From Comamonadaceae bacterium (GTDB taxonomy: Bacteria > Pseudomonadota > Gammaproteobacteria > Burkholderiales > Burkholderiaceae_C), in the NCBI GenBank assembly GCA_027485235.1, contig JAIXRJ010000029.1, forward strand, positions 1-42,130: a stretch of DNA of 42,130 nucleotides, written 5' to 3'. Positions 1 to 8,417 of this stretch are shown here, piece by piece; position 1 is the stretch's first letter, and each line of letters starts with the position of its first letter. Below the pieces are notes generated by a model, which made no database searches, was not told the origin of the DNA, and worked only from the letters and a program-made list of their open reading frames with translations. The position numbers were made by a program, and so were the translations under genes.

Positions 1-1238
1 GCCAGGCTGTACAAGCCCACCACCCACAGCACCGAAGGCAAGACCAGCGGCAACAAGAACCAGGGTTGCAAGGCCTGCTGCCAGCGGCGCGGGGCCAGCT
101 CCAGCCAGGCCACCGACCACAGCAAACACACACTGGCCGACGCCACACCCAAGCCCAGCGTGGTCCACACGTTGTGCGCGCTGCTGGCCACTTGTTGCCA
201 GGCGCCCAGCGTCCACAACTCGGGCCACACTTGGGGGAAAGGCCACACGCCCGAGACACTGCCCACGGTCAGGGCGAACCAGACGGCGGCGTAGGTGGTG
301 AGGATAGTGGTCCACATGACATTCGGCTGCGGGGGCAGCCTCCTACGATGGAACACAGCAGCCCGGTCTTCGGCTGTTTGTAGGAGCAAGCCCCTGCTCG
401 CGAATGGGCGCATGGCCGCGAGTGCTTGCAACACCACCACCATCAACACGCCCGCCACCAACACCGTGCCCGTCAACCACCCCGCTGCCGCCACGCCTTG
501 TGATTGCTTGAGCAGGTCGGCATCGCTCAGCCATTGCCAAGTCAGCACCGCCAAAGTGGGCGGTGTGGCTGGGCCGATGATGAGGGCCATGTCGACCACC
601 GTGAGGCCATAGGCCAGCACCGCCAAGAGCGGCCAGCGCAGGCGCGGGGCCAGTTGCGGCCAGATGATGTGTGCAAAAGCTTGTGCGGGCGTGCGGCCCA
701 GGGTTTGGGCCAGCGCGTATTCGGCTTGCCAGCGGCGGCGCAGGTCTTCGCGCTGCATTTGGGTGGCGGCCACCCACAGCAAAAACGGCACCTCTTTGAG
801 CCACAGCGCCAAGATCAGCCCCAGGCCCCAGGGGTCTTGTGTGGTGAACCAAGGCGGTGGCGCATCAAAGCCGGTGATGCCCGGTGACACCAACCGCAGC
901 GCCCAACCGCTGGGCGAGAGCCACAGCACCAACCCGATGGCCATGGCCGCGTGCGGCGTGGCCAGCAAGGCAGGCAGATGCGACAGCCAGTGCCCCAGTT
1001 GTTGGCGGATGAAGCCGCTGGCCAGCACATGCGCCACCGTGATCCACGCCAAGGCGGTCGAGGCCAAACCGGTCCACAGCGTCATGCCCCAGGCGCGCCC
1101 AATTTGCGGGTCGGCCCACAGGGCTTGCCAGGCGGCGGCATCCAGCATTTGCGCGCCCACCGCCCAGAGCGCCGCGCCGATGGGCAGGGCGGCGAACAGT
1201 GCCAGCAGCAGCGGTCCAAGCACCTTCACGAAAGGCAC
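1..1238 (-). CDS. YnjC-like ABC transporter permease (partial, C-terminal end missing)
   Basis: An open frame runs without a stop from a GTG at 1238 to the window edge (412 codons seen). It encodes a very hydrophobic, Trp/Leu-rich protein of the binding-protein-dependent permease type. An EAA-like loop can be read in the first half (about residues 180-200, around AQTLGRTPAQAF). After a hydrophilic linker a second hydrophobic half starts near residue 307, so this is probably a fused two-domain permease like E. coli YnjC. It starts two bases after the stop of the YnjB-like binding protein, which supports one importer. No strong ribosome binding site is visible, and the in-frame GTGs at the 5' end make the exact start uncertain. 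Residues about 277-304 are encoded by two REP-like hairpins, so this linker is probably not ancestral permease sequence. The substrate of YnjBCD-type systems is not firmly known. Confidence 0.75.
   Translation of the reverse strand, partial: MPFVKVLGPLLLALFAALPIGAALWAVGAQMLDAAAWQALWADPQIGRAWGMTLWTGLASTALAWITVAHVLASGFIRQQLGHWLSHLPALLATPHAAMAIGLVLWLSPSGWALRLVSPGITGFDAPPPWFTTQDPWGLGLILALWLKEVPFLLWVAATQMQREDLRRRWQAEYALAQTLGRTPAQAFAHIIWPQLAPRLRWPLLAVLAYGLTVVDMALIIGPATPPTLAVLTWQWLSDADLLKQSQGVAAAGWLTGTVLVAGVLMVVVLQALAAMRPFASRGLLLQTAEDRAAVFHRRRLPPQPNVMWTTILTTYAAVWFALTVGSVSGVWPFPQVWPELWTLGAWQQVASSAHNVWTTLGLGVASASVCLLWSVAWLELAPRRWQQALQPWFLLPLVLPSVLWVVGLYSL
325..405. repeat. Pair of inverted REP-like hairpins inside a coding frame
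   Basis: The first hairpin is GGCTGC-GGGG-GCAGCC at 325-340, followed by TCCTACGA. The second lies on the opposite strand (377-405): read on the minus strand it is a GAGCA/TGCTC stem followed by CTCCTACAAA. The two tails face each other, as in paired bacterial REP elements (BIMEs). The block is 81 bases, a multiple of three, and has no stop in the permease frame. Related hairpins with the same (G)CTCCYACAAA tail lie at 10867-10892 and 13681-13707. Confidence 0.7.
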
Positions 1239-1239
1239 G

Positions 1240-2511
1240 TCACACGCCGTAACGGCGTATCCATTCTTTTTCGAGCGCATCGACCCACGAGGCGTGGGGC
1301 TCGGGCAGCGCGGGGGCGCTTTGGGCCAGTTGCCCGGGGCGCACAGCAGATGCAAATCGGGCGCGTTCAGCCGCAGGCAAGCGTGCCACATCGAGCACCG
1401 TGGGGTCGCCCCACACGTCGATGTCGGCTTTGCGCGCTTGCGCGGCGGGCGACAGCAAAAAGTTGGCCACGACTTGTGCGCCCGCTTTGCTGGGCGCGTT
1501 GTAGGGGATGGCCACAAAGTGCGTGTTGCCAATCGTGCCCTTGGCAAATTGCCAGCTTTGCACCGTGGCGCTCAGGCGCTTGGCGGCGATCTCGTTGGCC
1601 GCTTCGTTGGGGTTGAAAGTCAGGGCCAGCAGCAACTCGCCGTCGGCCATCATCTGGCGCTGCGCGGCCGAGTTTTGCGGGAACTGTTTGCCACCGCGCC
1701 ACAGGTGCGGGTGCAGCGCATCCAAAAAGCGCCACAGCGGCGCGGCTTGCGCTTCCAGAGCGGCAGCGGTCACGGGCTGGGCCAACACTTTCACATCGGG
1801 CGCGTGCTCGATCAAGGCTTGCTTGACGAAGGTGGTGCCATGGAACTCGGGCGGGCGCGGGTAGGTGATCCGTCCGGGCTGGCTGCGGGCCAAGGCCAGC
1901 AGTTCGGCCATGCTTTGCGGGGGCTTGGCCAAGCGTTTGGTATCGGCAAAAAACGTGAGTTGCGCCATGCCCCAGGGCGATTCCAGCCCGTCGGTGGGCA
2001 CCGAAAAATCCACCAGCGTGGTGGGCTTGCCCGTTGTGTCCACCCACTGGAAGTTGGGCAAGGTTGGGGCAAAGGGGGCAGACAACAAAGCATCGCGTTT
2101 CATGGCGGCAAAGTTTTCGCCGTTGATCCAGATGAGGTCCACCGTGCCTTCGGTGTCTTTGCGCCCGGCTTGCTTTTCGGCCCGCACACGCTTGACCACA
2201 TCGGCCGCGTCGCTGATCTTGACGTGCTGCAGCTTCACACCAAAGTCGCGCTGCAATTCACCCGCCGCCCATTGCAAATAAGCGTTGATGCGCTCGCTGC
2301 CCGCCCAGGCGTTGAAGTAAACCGTTTGGCCGCGTGCGGCGCGCAGGGTGTCGGGCCATGCGGTGTTAGCACCTTGCGCCGCCGCCGGGCGCACAGCCAC
2401 CATGGCAGGCAACACAGAAACAGCACCCAAAGCAGTCAAGGTTTGCCGACGATTCCACCGCCGCTGCGAAGTTTCGGTGGGGGAAGAAGTCTGGTGTGTC
2501 ATGTCAGGCAT
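1240..2511 (-). CDS. YnjB-like ABC transporter substrate-binding protein
   Basis: A 423-residue exported solute-binding protein. A twin-arginine-like signal (NRRQTLTALGAVSVLP, about residues 20-36) ends near AAAQG. The mature part has features I associate with the YnjB/COG4134 family: WINGENFAAMK, a PWG-AQLTFF segment, GRITYPRPPEFHGTTF, LWRGGKQFP, GNTHFVAIPYNAPSKAG and a WGDPTVLD segment. It probably captures a small ligand in the periplasm for the permease that follows two bases downstream. The ATPase (YnjD-like) would lie beyond the window start. ATG 2511 gives the longest form; ATG 2502 is equally possible and neither has a clear ribosome binding site. The ligand cannot be told from sequence. 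Confidence 0.85.
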   Translation of the reverse strand: MPDMTHQTSSPTETSQRRWNRRQTLTALGAVSVLPAMVAVRPAAAQGANTAWPDTLRAARGQTVYFNAWAGSERINAYLQWAAGELQRDFGVKLQHVKISDAADVVKRVRAEKQAGRKDTEGTVDLIWINGENFAAMKRDALLSAPFAPTLPNFQWVDTTGKPTTLVDFSVPTDGLESPWGMAQLTFFADTKRLAKPPQSMAELLALARSQPGRITYPRPPEFHGTTFVKQALIEHAPDVKVLAQPVTAAALEAQAAPLWRFLDALHPHLWRGGKQFPQNSAAQRQMMADGELLLALTFNPNEAANEIAAKRLSATVQSWQFAKGTIGNTHFVAIPYNAPSKAGAQVVANFLLSPAAQARKADIDVWGDPTVLDVARLPAAERARFASAVRPGQLAQSAPALPEPHASWVDALEKEWIRRYGV

Positions 2512-2558
2512 GTCGTATCAGGGAGTGTGCGGTGATTCTGTGAATGACGCCAGAGGCA

Positions 2559-2999
2559 TCACTTGCCTTGAATGCCCAGCAACTCCACTTCAAACAACAG
2601 CGTGGCGTTGGGCGGCACAGCGCTGCCAGCGCCTCGCGAACCGTAAGCGATTTCAGGCGGGCAGGTCAACTTGGCTTTGCCGCCCACTTTCATGCGCTGC
2701 ACGCCTTCGGTCCAGCACGCGATGACGCGGTTGAGAGGGAAGTCGATGGGCTGACCGCGTTTGTAAGAGCTGTCAAATTCGCGTCCGTCCGGGAAGGTGC
2801 CTTTGTAGTGCACCGTCACTTTGTCGCTGGCCGTGGGGCTGGCACCGTTACCGTCTTTCAGGCTTCGGTAAACCAGACCACTGGGGGTCACCACAGCGCC
2901 TTCTTCTTTGGCAGCGGCTGTGGTCACCGCGTTTTGCGCCATGGCCACTTGGGCGAACAAAGCAAGGGCGAGACACGGAAAGCGAAGGGAGATTTTCAT
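2559..2999 (-). CDS. Exported FKBP-type peptidyl-prolyl isomerase
   Basis: 146 residues: a Sec signal peptide (about 1-21, ending AMA-Q), a short linker, then one FKBP domain (about 40-146). Typical FKBP stretches are seen: VTVHYKGTFPDGREFDSSY, the Val-Ile of the active site (NRVIACWTEGVQRMKVGGK) and the C-terminal VPPNATLLFEVELLGI. The enzyme would catalyse cis-trans isomerisation of Xaa-Pro bonds, helping proteins fold in the periplasm. It is compact, without the N-terminal dimerisation domain of FkpA or Mip. It lies downstream of the methionine synthase/DUF6352 pair, but a terminator hairpin separates them, so it is probably transcribed on its own. Confidence 0.93.
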   Translation of the reverse strand: MKISLRFPCLALALFAQVAMAQNAVTTAAAKEEGAVVTPSGLVYRSLKDGNGASPTASDKVTVHYKGTFPDGREFDSSYKRGQPIDFPLNRVIACWTEGVQRMKVGGKAKLTCPPEIAYGSRGAGSAVPPNATLLFEVELLGIQGK

Positions 3000-3017
3000 G
3001 ATGCGCTGGGTAAGTTT

Positions 3018-3049
3018 AAGAGAACAAAATCTGAGCTGAACAAGCTCAG
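3018..3049 (-). terminator. Rho-independent terminator of the metH-DUF6352 unit
   Basis: On the minus strand, a perfect 7-bp stem CTGAGCT/AGCTCAG (3049-3031, loop TGTTC) is followed by ATTTTGTTCTCTT. The stem contains the stop codon of the upstream gene (TGA at 3048-3046), so the gene ends inside its own terminator. Confidence 0.75.
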
Positions 3050-4116
3050 GCGGGGCGGGTTAGTGGCAAATTGAGCAGCAGGTTTTGCGGTTTCAGTTTG
3101 AGCAAGCCCTGCTCGTTCATGGCCAGACCCAGATAAACCGGCTTGCCCTGCACATCGGCGCGCATGTCTTGCGGGTTGTCAAAACGCAAGGTGAACAGGC
3201 TGATGAGTTGCTGCTGGCGTTGCGCATCCAGCGCATGGCCTTGGTACAAATCGTTGAGCAGGGCCGTGGCCGTGGCGTCCAGGCCCACATGCCAGCGCCA
3301 GGCCGGGTCGTCCACTTTTTGCACCGGCTCGATCTTGACCGACACGCCCAAGAAATGCTGCACCCAACGGGCGAGCACCACCGACAAGGCCTTGAGGCCT
3401 GAGCGAGCGTTGACCATTTTGAGGATCAGCCCGTGCGGCAATTCGTTCTGGATTTCGTGCGTCATGTCGAGCAAGAAGGCGTAGCGGCCCAAGCCTTCGC
3501 GCTGCGACAGGTAACGGTCTTCGTTGTCTTGGTGCAGCACCTTCACATCGACCGCCTTGAGCGGTGCGCCGCCTTCCATCAACAGGCGGCCCATCTCGCC
3601 CAAACCGCCCGTGGCTTGCAAGTTGTCGAGTGTGTCGCTGTCGCCCGACAGCACACGGCCGCCTTCGGTGGTGATGCGCTGGCGTCTGAACAGCAGCTCG
3701 GCGGCACGCCAAATCCAGGCATCGTCTTGCGCGTTCAACACATGGCAGACGATGGCTTGCACCACCACATCGATGAAGAGTGGCGGCAGCTGGATGTTGC
3801 CGCTTTGGATCCAGCCCATGTAGGCCGACTCCAATGAGCCCGCGTTTTGCACATCGTCGCGAAAGCGGAGGAAGAGTTCGTAGTTCTCTCGTGCGTCATC
3901 GTCCTTGAAGGCTTTCAGCCGGGCAGGCAGGACCTGCATCAAGGGCGTTTCCAGCAGTGCTTGGTGCAGGCGGGTTTCTTCCTTGCAAGACTCGGGGACC
4001 AGCGCCATTTCGGGGCGCTGCAGCCACAGACGCCAATAGTCTGGACTGGGCACCAGCCAACCCCGCTCGTTGGGGGTCAGGTGTTGGTGGCCACAAGCCG
4101 TCCAGAAGGTGTGCAT
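3046..4116 (-). CDS. DUF6352 family protein of unknown function
   Basis: 356 residues, no signal peptide and no membrane segment; probably a cytoplasmic alpha-rich protein. It opens with MHTFWTACGHQHLTPNERGWL and resembles conserved betaproteobacterial proteins I recall as DUF6352. No catalytic motif is recognised. It starts five bases after the stop of the cobalamin-dependent methionine synthase gene, so the two are almost certainly co-transcribed. The gene ends inside a terminator hairpin. The tight position suggests a link with methionine synthase or one-carbon metabolism, but that rests on context only. Confidence 0.8.
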   Translation of the reverse strand: MHTFWTACGHQHLTPNERGWLVPSPDYWRLWLQRPEMALVPESCKEETRLHQALLETPLMQVLPARLKAFKDDDARENYELFLRFRDDVQNAGSLESAYMGWIQSGNIQLPPLFIDVVVQAIVCHVLNAQDDAWIWRAAELLFRRQRITTEGGRVLSGDSDTLDNLQATGGLGEMGRLLMEGGAPLKAVDVKVLHQDNEDRYLSQREGLGRYAFLLDMTHEIQNELPHGLILKMVNARSGLKALSVVLARWVQHFLGVSVKIEPVQKVDDPAWRWHVGLDATATALLNDLYQGHALDAQRQQQLISLFTLRFDNPQDMRADVQGKPVYLGLAMNEQGLLKLKPQNLLLNLPLTRPA

Positions 4117-4121
4117 GGTGT

Positions 4122-6944
4122 TTACAGGTTGGGGGCCAACAGGCGCTGCAGGTCTTTGACTTGCACGCCACTGCGCTGCGCCAAATCTTGCACCTGGTCG
4201 TCGCCCACTTTGCCGACGTTGAAGTACTGCGCTTCGGGGTGGGCGATGTAGAAGCCGCTCACACTGGCGGCTGGCGTCATGGCCAGGCTCTCAGTGAGGC
4301 CCATGCCGATGTCTTGGCATTGCAGCAAGTCGAACATGGCTTGTTTGGCACTGTGGTCGGGGCAAGCCGGGTAGCCGGGCGCAGGACGGATGCCTTGGTA
4401 TTTTTCGGCGATCAGATCGGCGTTGCTCAGGGCCTCGGTTGACGCGTAACCCCACAGGTCGGTGCGAACCTTCTTGTGCAAACACTCGGCCAGCGCTTCG
4501 GCCAAACGGTCGGCCAGTGACTTGAGTAGGATGGCGCTGTAGTCGTCGTGCGCGGCTTCAAAAGCCTCTGCGCGCTTGTCGGCACCAATGCCTGCGGTGA
4601 CGGCAAACACGCCGACATGGTCTGGGGCGGTGCCTGCGGGCGCGACAAAGTCGGCCAAGCAGCGGCTGGGGCGCATGACGCCATCGATCATGTGTTTTTC
4701 GGTCTGCTGACGCAGGCCGCGCCAGGTCATGGCGACCTGACTGCGCGAGGCGTCGGCATACAGCGCGATGTCGTCGTCATTCACGCTGTTGGCGGGGTAC
4801 AAGCCCAGCACCGCATTGGCCGTGACCCAGCGGCCGTCGATGATTTTTTGCAGCATCGCTTGGCCGTCGGCATACACCTTGCGCGCTTGCTCGCCCACGA
4901 TCTCGTCATCCAGGATGGCGGGGAATGGACCCGCCAAATCCCAGGTCTGGAAGAAGGGGCCCCAGTCGATGTATTGCGCGATCTCGGCCAGGTCGTAGTT
5001 TTTGAACACGCGGCGGCCAATGAACTTGGGCGCGGCGGGCACGCCTTGAGACCAATCGATCGGCGTCTTGTTGGCGCGGGCCTGCGCCAGCGTCCACATG
5101 GGGGTTTGCTTTTTGTTGGCGTGCTGCTCACGCACCTTGGCGTAGTCGGCGTTCAGCTCGGCGATGTAGTTCGCGGCTTGCTCAGACAACAGGCCCTGCG
5201 CCACGCTCACGCTGCGCGAAGCGTCGGGCACATAGACGACTGGGCCTGAGTAGTTGGGCGCGATTTTGACGGCGGTGTGCACGCGGCTGCAGGTGGCGCC
5301 GCCAATCAGCAGCGGCATCTGGCGCTCGCGGAAGTACGGGTCTTTTTCCATCTCGGCGGCGACGTACTGCATCTCTTCGAGGCTGGGCGTGATCAGGCCC
5401 GACAGGCCGATGATGTCGGCGTTTTCTTCTTTGGCCTTGGCCAAAATTTCGTGGCAAGGCACCATCACGCCCATGTTGACCACTTCAAAGTTGTTGCACT
5501 GCAAGACCACGGTGACGATGTTCTTGCCGATGTCGTGCACATCGCCCTTGACGGTGGCGATGACGATCTTGCCCTTGGCTTTGACGTCTTGGCCCGCCGC
5601 TTCTTGCGCGAGTTTTTCGGCCTCGATGTAGGGCAGCAAATGCGCCACGGCCTGCTTCATCACGCGGGCGCTTTTGACCACCTGCGGCAAGAACATCTTG
5701 CCCTGGCCGAACAAATCGCCCACCACATTCATGCCGTCCATGAGCGGACCTTCGATCACATGCAAGGGGCGGCCGCCCTTGGCCAGAATCTCTTGGTAGG
5801 CCTCTTCGGTGTCGTCGCTGATGAAGTCGGTGATGCCGTGCACCAGCGAATGACTCAGGCGCTGCGCCACGCCAACAGGCGCATCGGGCGTGCCGCGCCA
5901 AGCCAGTTTGGCGCTCTCGTCTTTGGCCGCGCCTTTGGCGCTGTCGGCCACTTCGATCAAACGCTCGCCTGCTGTCAGCGGCGGCTCGCCCGGCTTGTAG
6001 ACGGGCGTCCTGTTCAACACCACGTCTTCCACGCGTTCGCGTAGAACGGGCTCGAGGTCGTCGTACACGCCCATCATGCCGGCGTTGACGATGCCCATGT
6101 CCATGCCCGCCTGGATGGCGTGGTACAAGAACACAGTGTGGATGGCTTCGCGCACCGGGTCGTTGCCGCGGAAGCTGAAGGACACGTTGGACACGCCGCC
6201 GCTGACCTTGGCGCCGGGTAAGTTGGCCTTGATCCAGCGCGTGGCATTGATGAAGTCCACCGCGTAGTTGTCGTGCTCTTCGATGCCGGTGGCAATGGCG
6301 AAAATGTTGGGATCAAAAATGATGTCTTCGGGTGGGAAGTCCACCTCGTCCACCAGCACGCGGTAAGCGCGCTCGCAAATCTCGATTTTGCGTGCGTAGG
6401 TGTCGGCCTGGCCTTTTTCGTCAAACGCCATCACCACGGCGGCCGCGCCGTAGCGCTTGACCAGTTTGGCCTGGCGCTTGAACTCGTCCAAGCCCTCTTT
6501 CATGCTGATCGAGTTGACTATTGGCTTTCCCTGGATGCAACGCAGACCGGCTTCGATTACCGTCCATTTGCTCGAATCCACCATCACCGGCACCCTGGCG
6601 ATGTCCGGCTCACCGGCCATGAGGTTCAAAAACCGCACCATGGCCGCCTGGCTGTCGAGCATGGCTTCGTCCATGTTCACATCGATGACCTGCGCGCCGT
6701 TCTCGACCTGCTGGCGTGCCACGGCCAAGGCCTGCTCGTACTCGCCATTCAAAATCATGCGGGCAAATGCTTTGGAGCCGGTCACGTTGGTGCGCTCGCC
6801 CACGTTGACGAACAACGACCCGGTGCCGATGGAGACAGGCTCCAGACCGGACAACTTCATGGGGGGCACAGAAACAGTTTTAGACGCGACAACAGACACA
6901 GGCTCACCTTGGGCTGACAGGTGAGCGTCGTTGTGCAAGATCAT
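4122..6944 (-). CDS. metH: Methionine synthase, folate/cobalamin/reactivation part (split MetH)
   Basis: 940 residues covering three of the four MetH modules. The methyltetrahydrofolate-binding domain opens with [18 protein letters not shown] (from about residue 47). Next come the cobalamin cap and B12-binding domain, with [10 protein letters not shown] near residue 468 (His is the lower cobalt ligand). The C-terminal AdoMet-dependent reactivation domain contains [12 protein letters not shown] near 855. The N-terminal homocysteine/zinc module is absent here and encoded separately at 13718-14764. The enzyme transfers a methyl group from methyltetrahydrofolate through cobalamin to homocysteine. 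ATG 6944 gives the longest form; ATG 6860 (MKLSGLEP) is a good alternative because homologues I recall begin near there. Neither has an obvious Shine-Dalgarno sequence. An SAH riboswitch lies directly upstream, and the DUF6352 gene follows five bases after the stop. Confidence 0.95.
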   Translation of the reverse strand: MILHNDAHLSAQGEPVSVVASKTVSVPPMKLSGLEPVSIGTGSLFVNVGERTNVTGSKAFARMILNGEYEQALAVARQQVENGAQVIDVNMDEAMLDSQAAMVRFLNLMAGEPDIARVPVMVDSSKWTVIEAGLRCIQGKPIVNSISMKEGLDEFKRQAKLVKRYGAAAVVMAFDEKGQADTYARKIEICERAYRVLVDEVDFPPEDIIFDPNIFAIATGIEEHDNYAVDFINATRWIKANLPGAKVSGGVSNVSFSFRGNDPVREAIHTVFLYHAIQAGMDMGIVNAGMMGVYDDLEPVLRERVEDVVLNRTPVYKPGEPPLTAGERLIEVADSAKGAAKDESAKLAWRGTPDAPVGVAQRLSHSLVHGITDFISDDTEEAYQEILAKGGRPLHVIEGPLMDGMNVVGDLFGQGKMFLPQVVKSARVMKQAVAHLLPYIEAEKLAQEAAGQDVKAKGKIVIATVKGDVHDIGKNIVTVVLQCNNFEVVNMGVMVPCHEILAKAKEENADIIGLSGLITPSLEEMQYVAAEMEKDPYFRERQMPLLIGGATCSRVHTAVKIAPNYSGPVVYVPDASRSVSVAQGLLSEQAANYIAELNADYAKVREQHANKKQTPMWTLAQARANKTPIDWSQGVPAAPKFIGRRVFKNYDLAEIAQYIDWGPFFQTWDLAGPFPAILDDEIVGEQARKVYADGQAMLQKIIDGRWVTANAVLGLYPANSVNDDDIALYADASRSQVAMTWRGLRQQTEKHMIDGVMRPSRCLADFVAPAGTAPDHVGVFAVTAGIGADKRAEAFEAAHDDYSAILLKSLADRLAEALAECLHKKVRTDLWGYASTEALSNADLIAEKYQGIRPAPGYPACPDHSAKQAMFDLLQCQDIGMGLTESLAMTPAASVSGFYIAHPEAQYFNVGKVGDDQVQDLAQRSGVQVKDLQRLLAPNL

Positions 6945-6955
6945 TCAGACATTGA

Positions 6956-7020
6956 ACGGCCCCAAGCCTGACCTGCATGCTCATGGGTAGAGGCAGGCTG
7001 CAACGCTCCTTGGGGAATTA
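6956..7020 (-). promoter_or_regulatory. SAH (S-adenosylhomocysteine) riboswitch upstream of metH
   Basis: On the minus strand CCCCAAG (7015-7009) pairs with CTTGGGG (6966-6960), closing a compact structure. The 5' side continues with the SAH-riboswitch hallmark AGGAGCGTTGCAGCC, followed by a GCCTGC...GCAGG inner helix and then CAGGCTTGGG. This matches the ahcY-motif consensus as I know it (GAGGAGCGYUGCAAC ... CAGGCUCGG). These RNAs precede ahcY, metH and metF in many proteobacteria and switch expression on when SAH builds up. It ends about 15 bases before the metH start. A covariance-model search with the Rfam SAH riboswitch family would be decisive. Confidence 0.85.
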
Positions 7021-7023
7021 GGG

Positions 7024-7051
7024 ATTTTACCTGTGTCCACAGCCTTTTGAA
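7024..7051 (-). promoter_or_regulatory. Possible sigma-70 promoter for the riboswitch-metH transcript
   Basis: Minus strand: -35 TTCAAA (7051-7046), 16-base spacer, -10 TAAAAT (7029-7024). Initiation would fall at about 7017, just before the first riboswitch helix. The position fits well, but the -35 match is mediocre. Confidence 0.4.
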
Positions 7052-7074
7052 GGCCATCCCCATGCCGGTCTGAA

Positions 7075-7109
7075 TGGCTAACTTGGACCGCCCAAATCCA
7101 AGTTGGCCA
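7075..7109 (-). terminator. Hairpin after cynS, probable transcription end
   Basis: A near-perfect 13-bp stem, TGGCCAACTTGGA with TCCAAGTTAGCCA (one mismatched pair), with a 9-base loop. It lies 14 bases after the cynS stop and before the metH promoter. No clear T-tract follows, so it may act as an RNA 3' end or Rho-assisted stop instead of a classical intrinsic terminator. Confidence 0.5.
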
Positions 7110-7123
7110 TGAGAAGGCTCAGA

Positions 7124-7567
7124 TCAATACTGTTTGTAAGGCAAAAACTTTCCCGACAGCACCACGTTCACGCGGTCGCCTTTGGGGTCGGGCTGGCGCA
7201 CAATGTCCATGCTGAAGTCGATGGCGCTCATGATGCCATCGCCAAACTCTTCGTGGATCAGTTCCTTGATGGTGGTGCCGTAGACGCTGACGATTTCGTA
7301 CCAGCGGTAGATCAGCGGGTCGGTGGGCACTTGGCTGGGCAAAGAGCCTTTGTAGGGCACCACTTGCAGCCACTTGATCTCGTCGGCCGTCAGGCCAAAG
7401 ATCTTGCCGATGATCTTGGCTTGATTGGCGTCAAAGGTCATCTGGCCTAAGCACCCGGCGGTGACCCATTCTTTGGACAGGCCGACTTTCTCGGCGACGT
7501 CGCTCCACTTGATGCCTTTGACCACTTTGGTGGAGATGATTTTTTCGGTGACTTCTAAACGGTTCAT
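7124..7567 (-). CDS. cynS: Cyanate hydratase (cyanase)
   Basis: 147 residues, full length for CynS. It carries the N-terminal helical DNA-binding-like domain and the C-terminal catalytic segment IYRWYEIVSVYGTTIKELI followed by GDGIMSAIDFSMDI. The Arg and Glu of YRWYE and the Ser of MSAIDF correspond to the catalytic Arg96, Glu99 and Ser122 of the E. coli enzyme. It converts cyanate and bicarbonate to carbamate and CO2, which yields ammonia. The start at 7567 has an AGAGG ribosome binding site. It is the last gene of the cyanate transporter operon, 45 bases after the ATPase gene, and is followed by a hairpin. Confidence 0.97.
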   Translation of the reverse strand: MNRLEVTEKIISTKVVKGIKWSDVAEKVGLSKEWVTAGCLGQMTFDANQAKIIGKIFGLTADEIKWLQVVPYKGSLPSQVPTDPLIYRWYEIVSVYGTTIKELIHEEFGDGIMSAIDFSMDIVRQPDPKGDRVNVVLSGKFLPYKQY

Positions 7568-7612
7568 GAAAGACCTCTTGAGGGGGGTTGGTGAAAAATC
7601 GGGAAAAACAAT

Positions 7613-8407
7613 TCAATGGGCTTTGGCGCGAGACACCAAAAAGTCGACGATGTGGTTGCGCATGTCGTAGTAACCGGGTAAATGGTGCAGCTGGGCCCGG
7701 GTGCGCTCACGCGGCAAATGGTTGACCACCACTTCGGACAAGCCACCGGGTACGTAGCTACCACCCGATTCGTTGCCGTTGCTCATGAGCAAGATGCGAT
7801 CGGACAACAAAATGGCTTCGTCTACGTCGTGCGTGATCATGAACACCGTCTGCTGAGTCTGGCGCACGATGGTCATCAGCTCGTCCTGAATCGTGCCGCG
7901 TGTGAGGGCATCGAGCGCGCCAAAGGGCTCGTCGAGCAGCAGCATTTTGGGCTGGATGGCAAAGGCCCGGGCAATGCCCACGCGCTGCTTCATACCGCCA
8001 GACAACTGGCTGGGTTTCTTGTCGATGGCGTGCAGCAAACCCACCATGCCGACGTGCTTTTCCACATGCCCATTGACCTGCGGTGTTTTCCATTCGGGCC
8101 ACTTGGACTTGACCGCAAATGCGATGTTTTGCCGCACCGTGAGCCAGGGCATGAGCGCATGGCTTTGGAACACCACCCCGCGCTCCAGACTGGGGCCTGC
8201 GATCTCACGGCCGTCCATGAAGGCATGGCCTTGTGTGGCGGTGTCAAGTCCCGCGAGCACGTTCAAGATGGTGGTCTTGCCGCAGCCCGAATGGCCGATG
8301 ATGCAGACGAACTCGCCCTTGTCGATGGTGAAGGACACGTCCGAAAACACAGGCTTGTCGCTTTGGTAGGCCTTGCCCAGTTTTTCAATCTTGAGGAAGC
8401 CAGTCAT
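7613..8407 (-). CDS. cynD: Cyanate/nitrate-type ABC transporter ATP-binding protein
   Basis: An ABC ATPase of the NrtD/CynD/TauB group, 264 residues from ATG 8407. Walker A is GHSGCGKTT (about residue 37-45), the signature is [17 protein letters not shown], Walker B is [12 protein letters not shown] and the switch His is in [12 protein letters not shown]. It powers the importer formed with the permease just upstream. The start 8407 has AAGG about eight bases upstream. An alternative ATG at 8428 would overlap the permease gene by 11 bases. Placement directly before cynS makes cyanate the likely substrate; nitrate or another small anion cannot be excluded on sequence alone. Confidence 0.9.
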   Translation of the reverse strand: MTGFLKIEKLGKAYQSDKPVFSDVSFTIDKGEFVCIIGHSGCGKTTILNVLAGLDTATQGHAFMDGREIAGPSLERGVVFQSHALMPWLTVRQNIAFAVKSKWPEWKTPQVNGHVEKHVGMVGLLHAIDKKPSQLSGGMKQRVGIARAFAIQPKMLLLDEPFGALDALTRGTIQDELMTIVRQTQQTVFMITHDVDEAILLSDRILLMSNGNESGGSYVPGGLSEVVVNHLPRERTRAQLHHLPGYYDMRNHIVDFLVSRAKAH

Positions 8408-8417
8408 GGCATGCGCC

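Noticed and set aside
1..1238. Suspicion that the YnjC-like permease is broken by frameshift, as only fragments are visible in other frames
   Set aside because: Codon-by-codon reading from GTG 1238 shows one uninterrupted frame to the window edge; it was hidden because it has a GTG start and no stop in the window.
664..2535. 623-codon plus-strand open frame across the YnjBC-like genes
   Set aside because: Low-complexity Ala/Arg/Gly protein; the minus strand carries a recognisable binding protein and permease.
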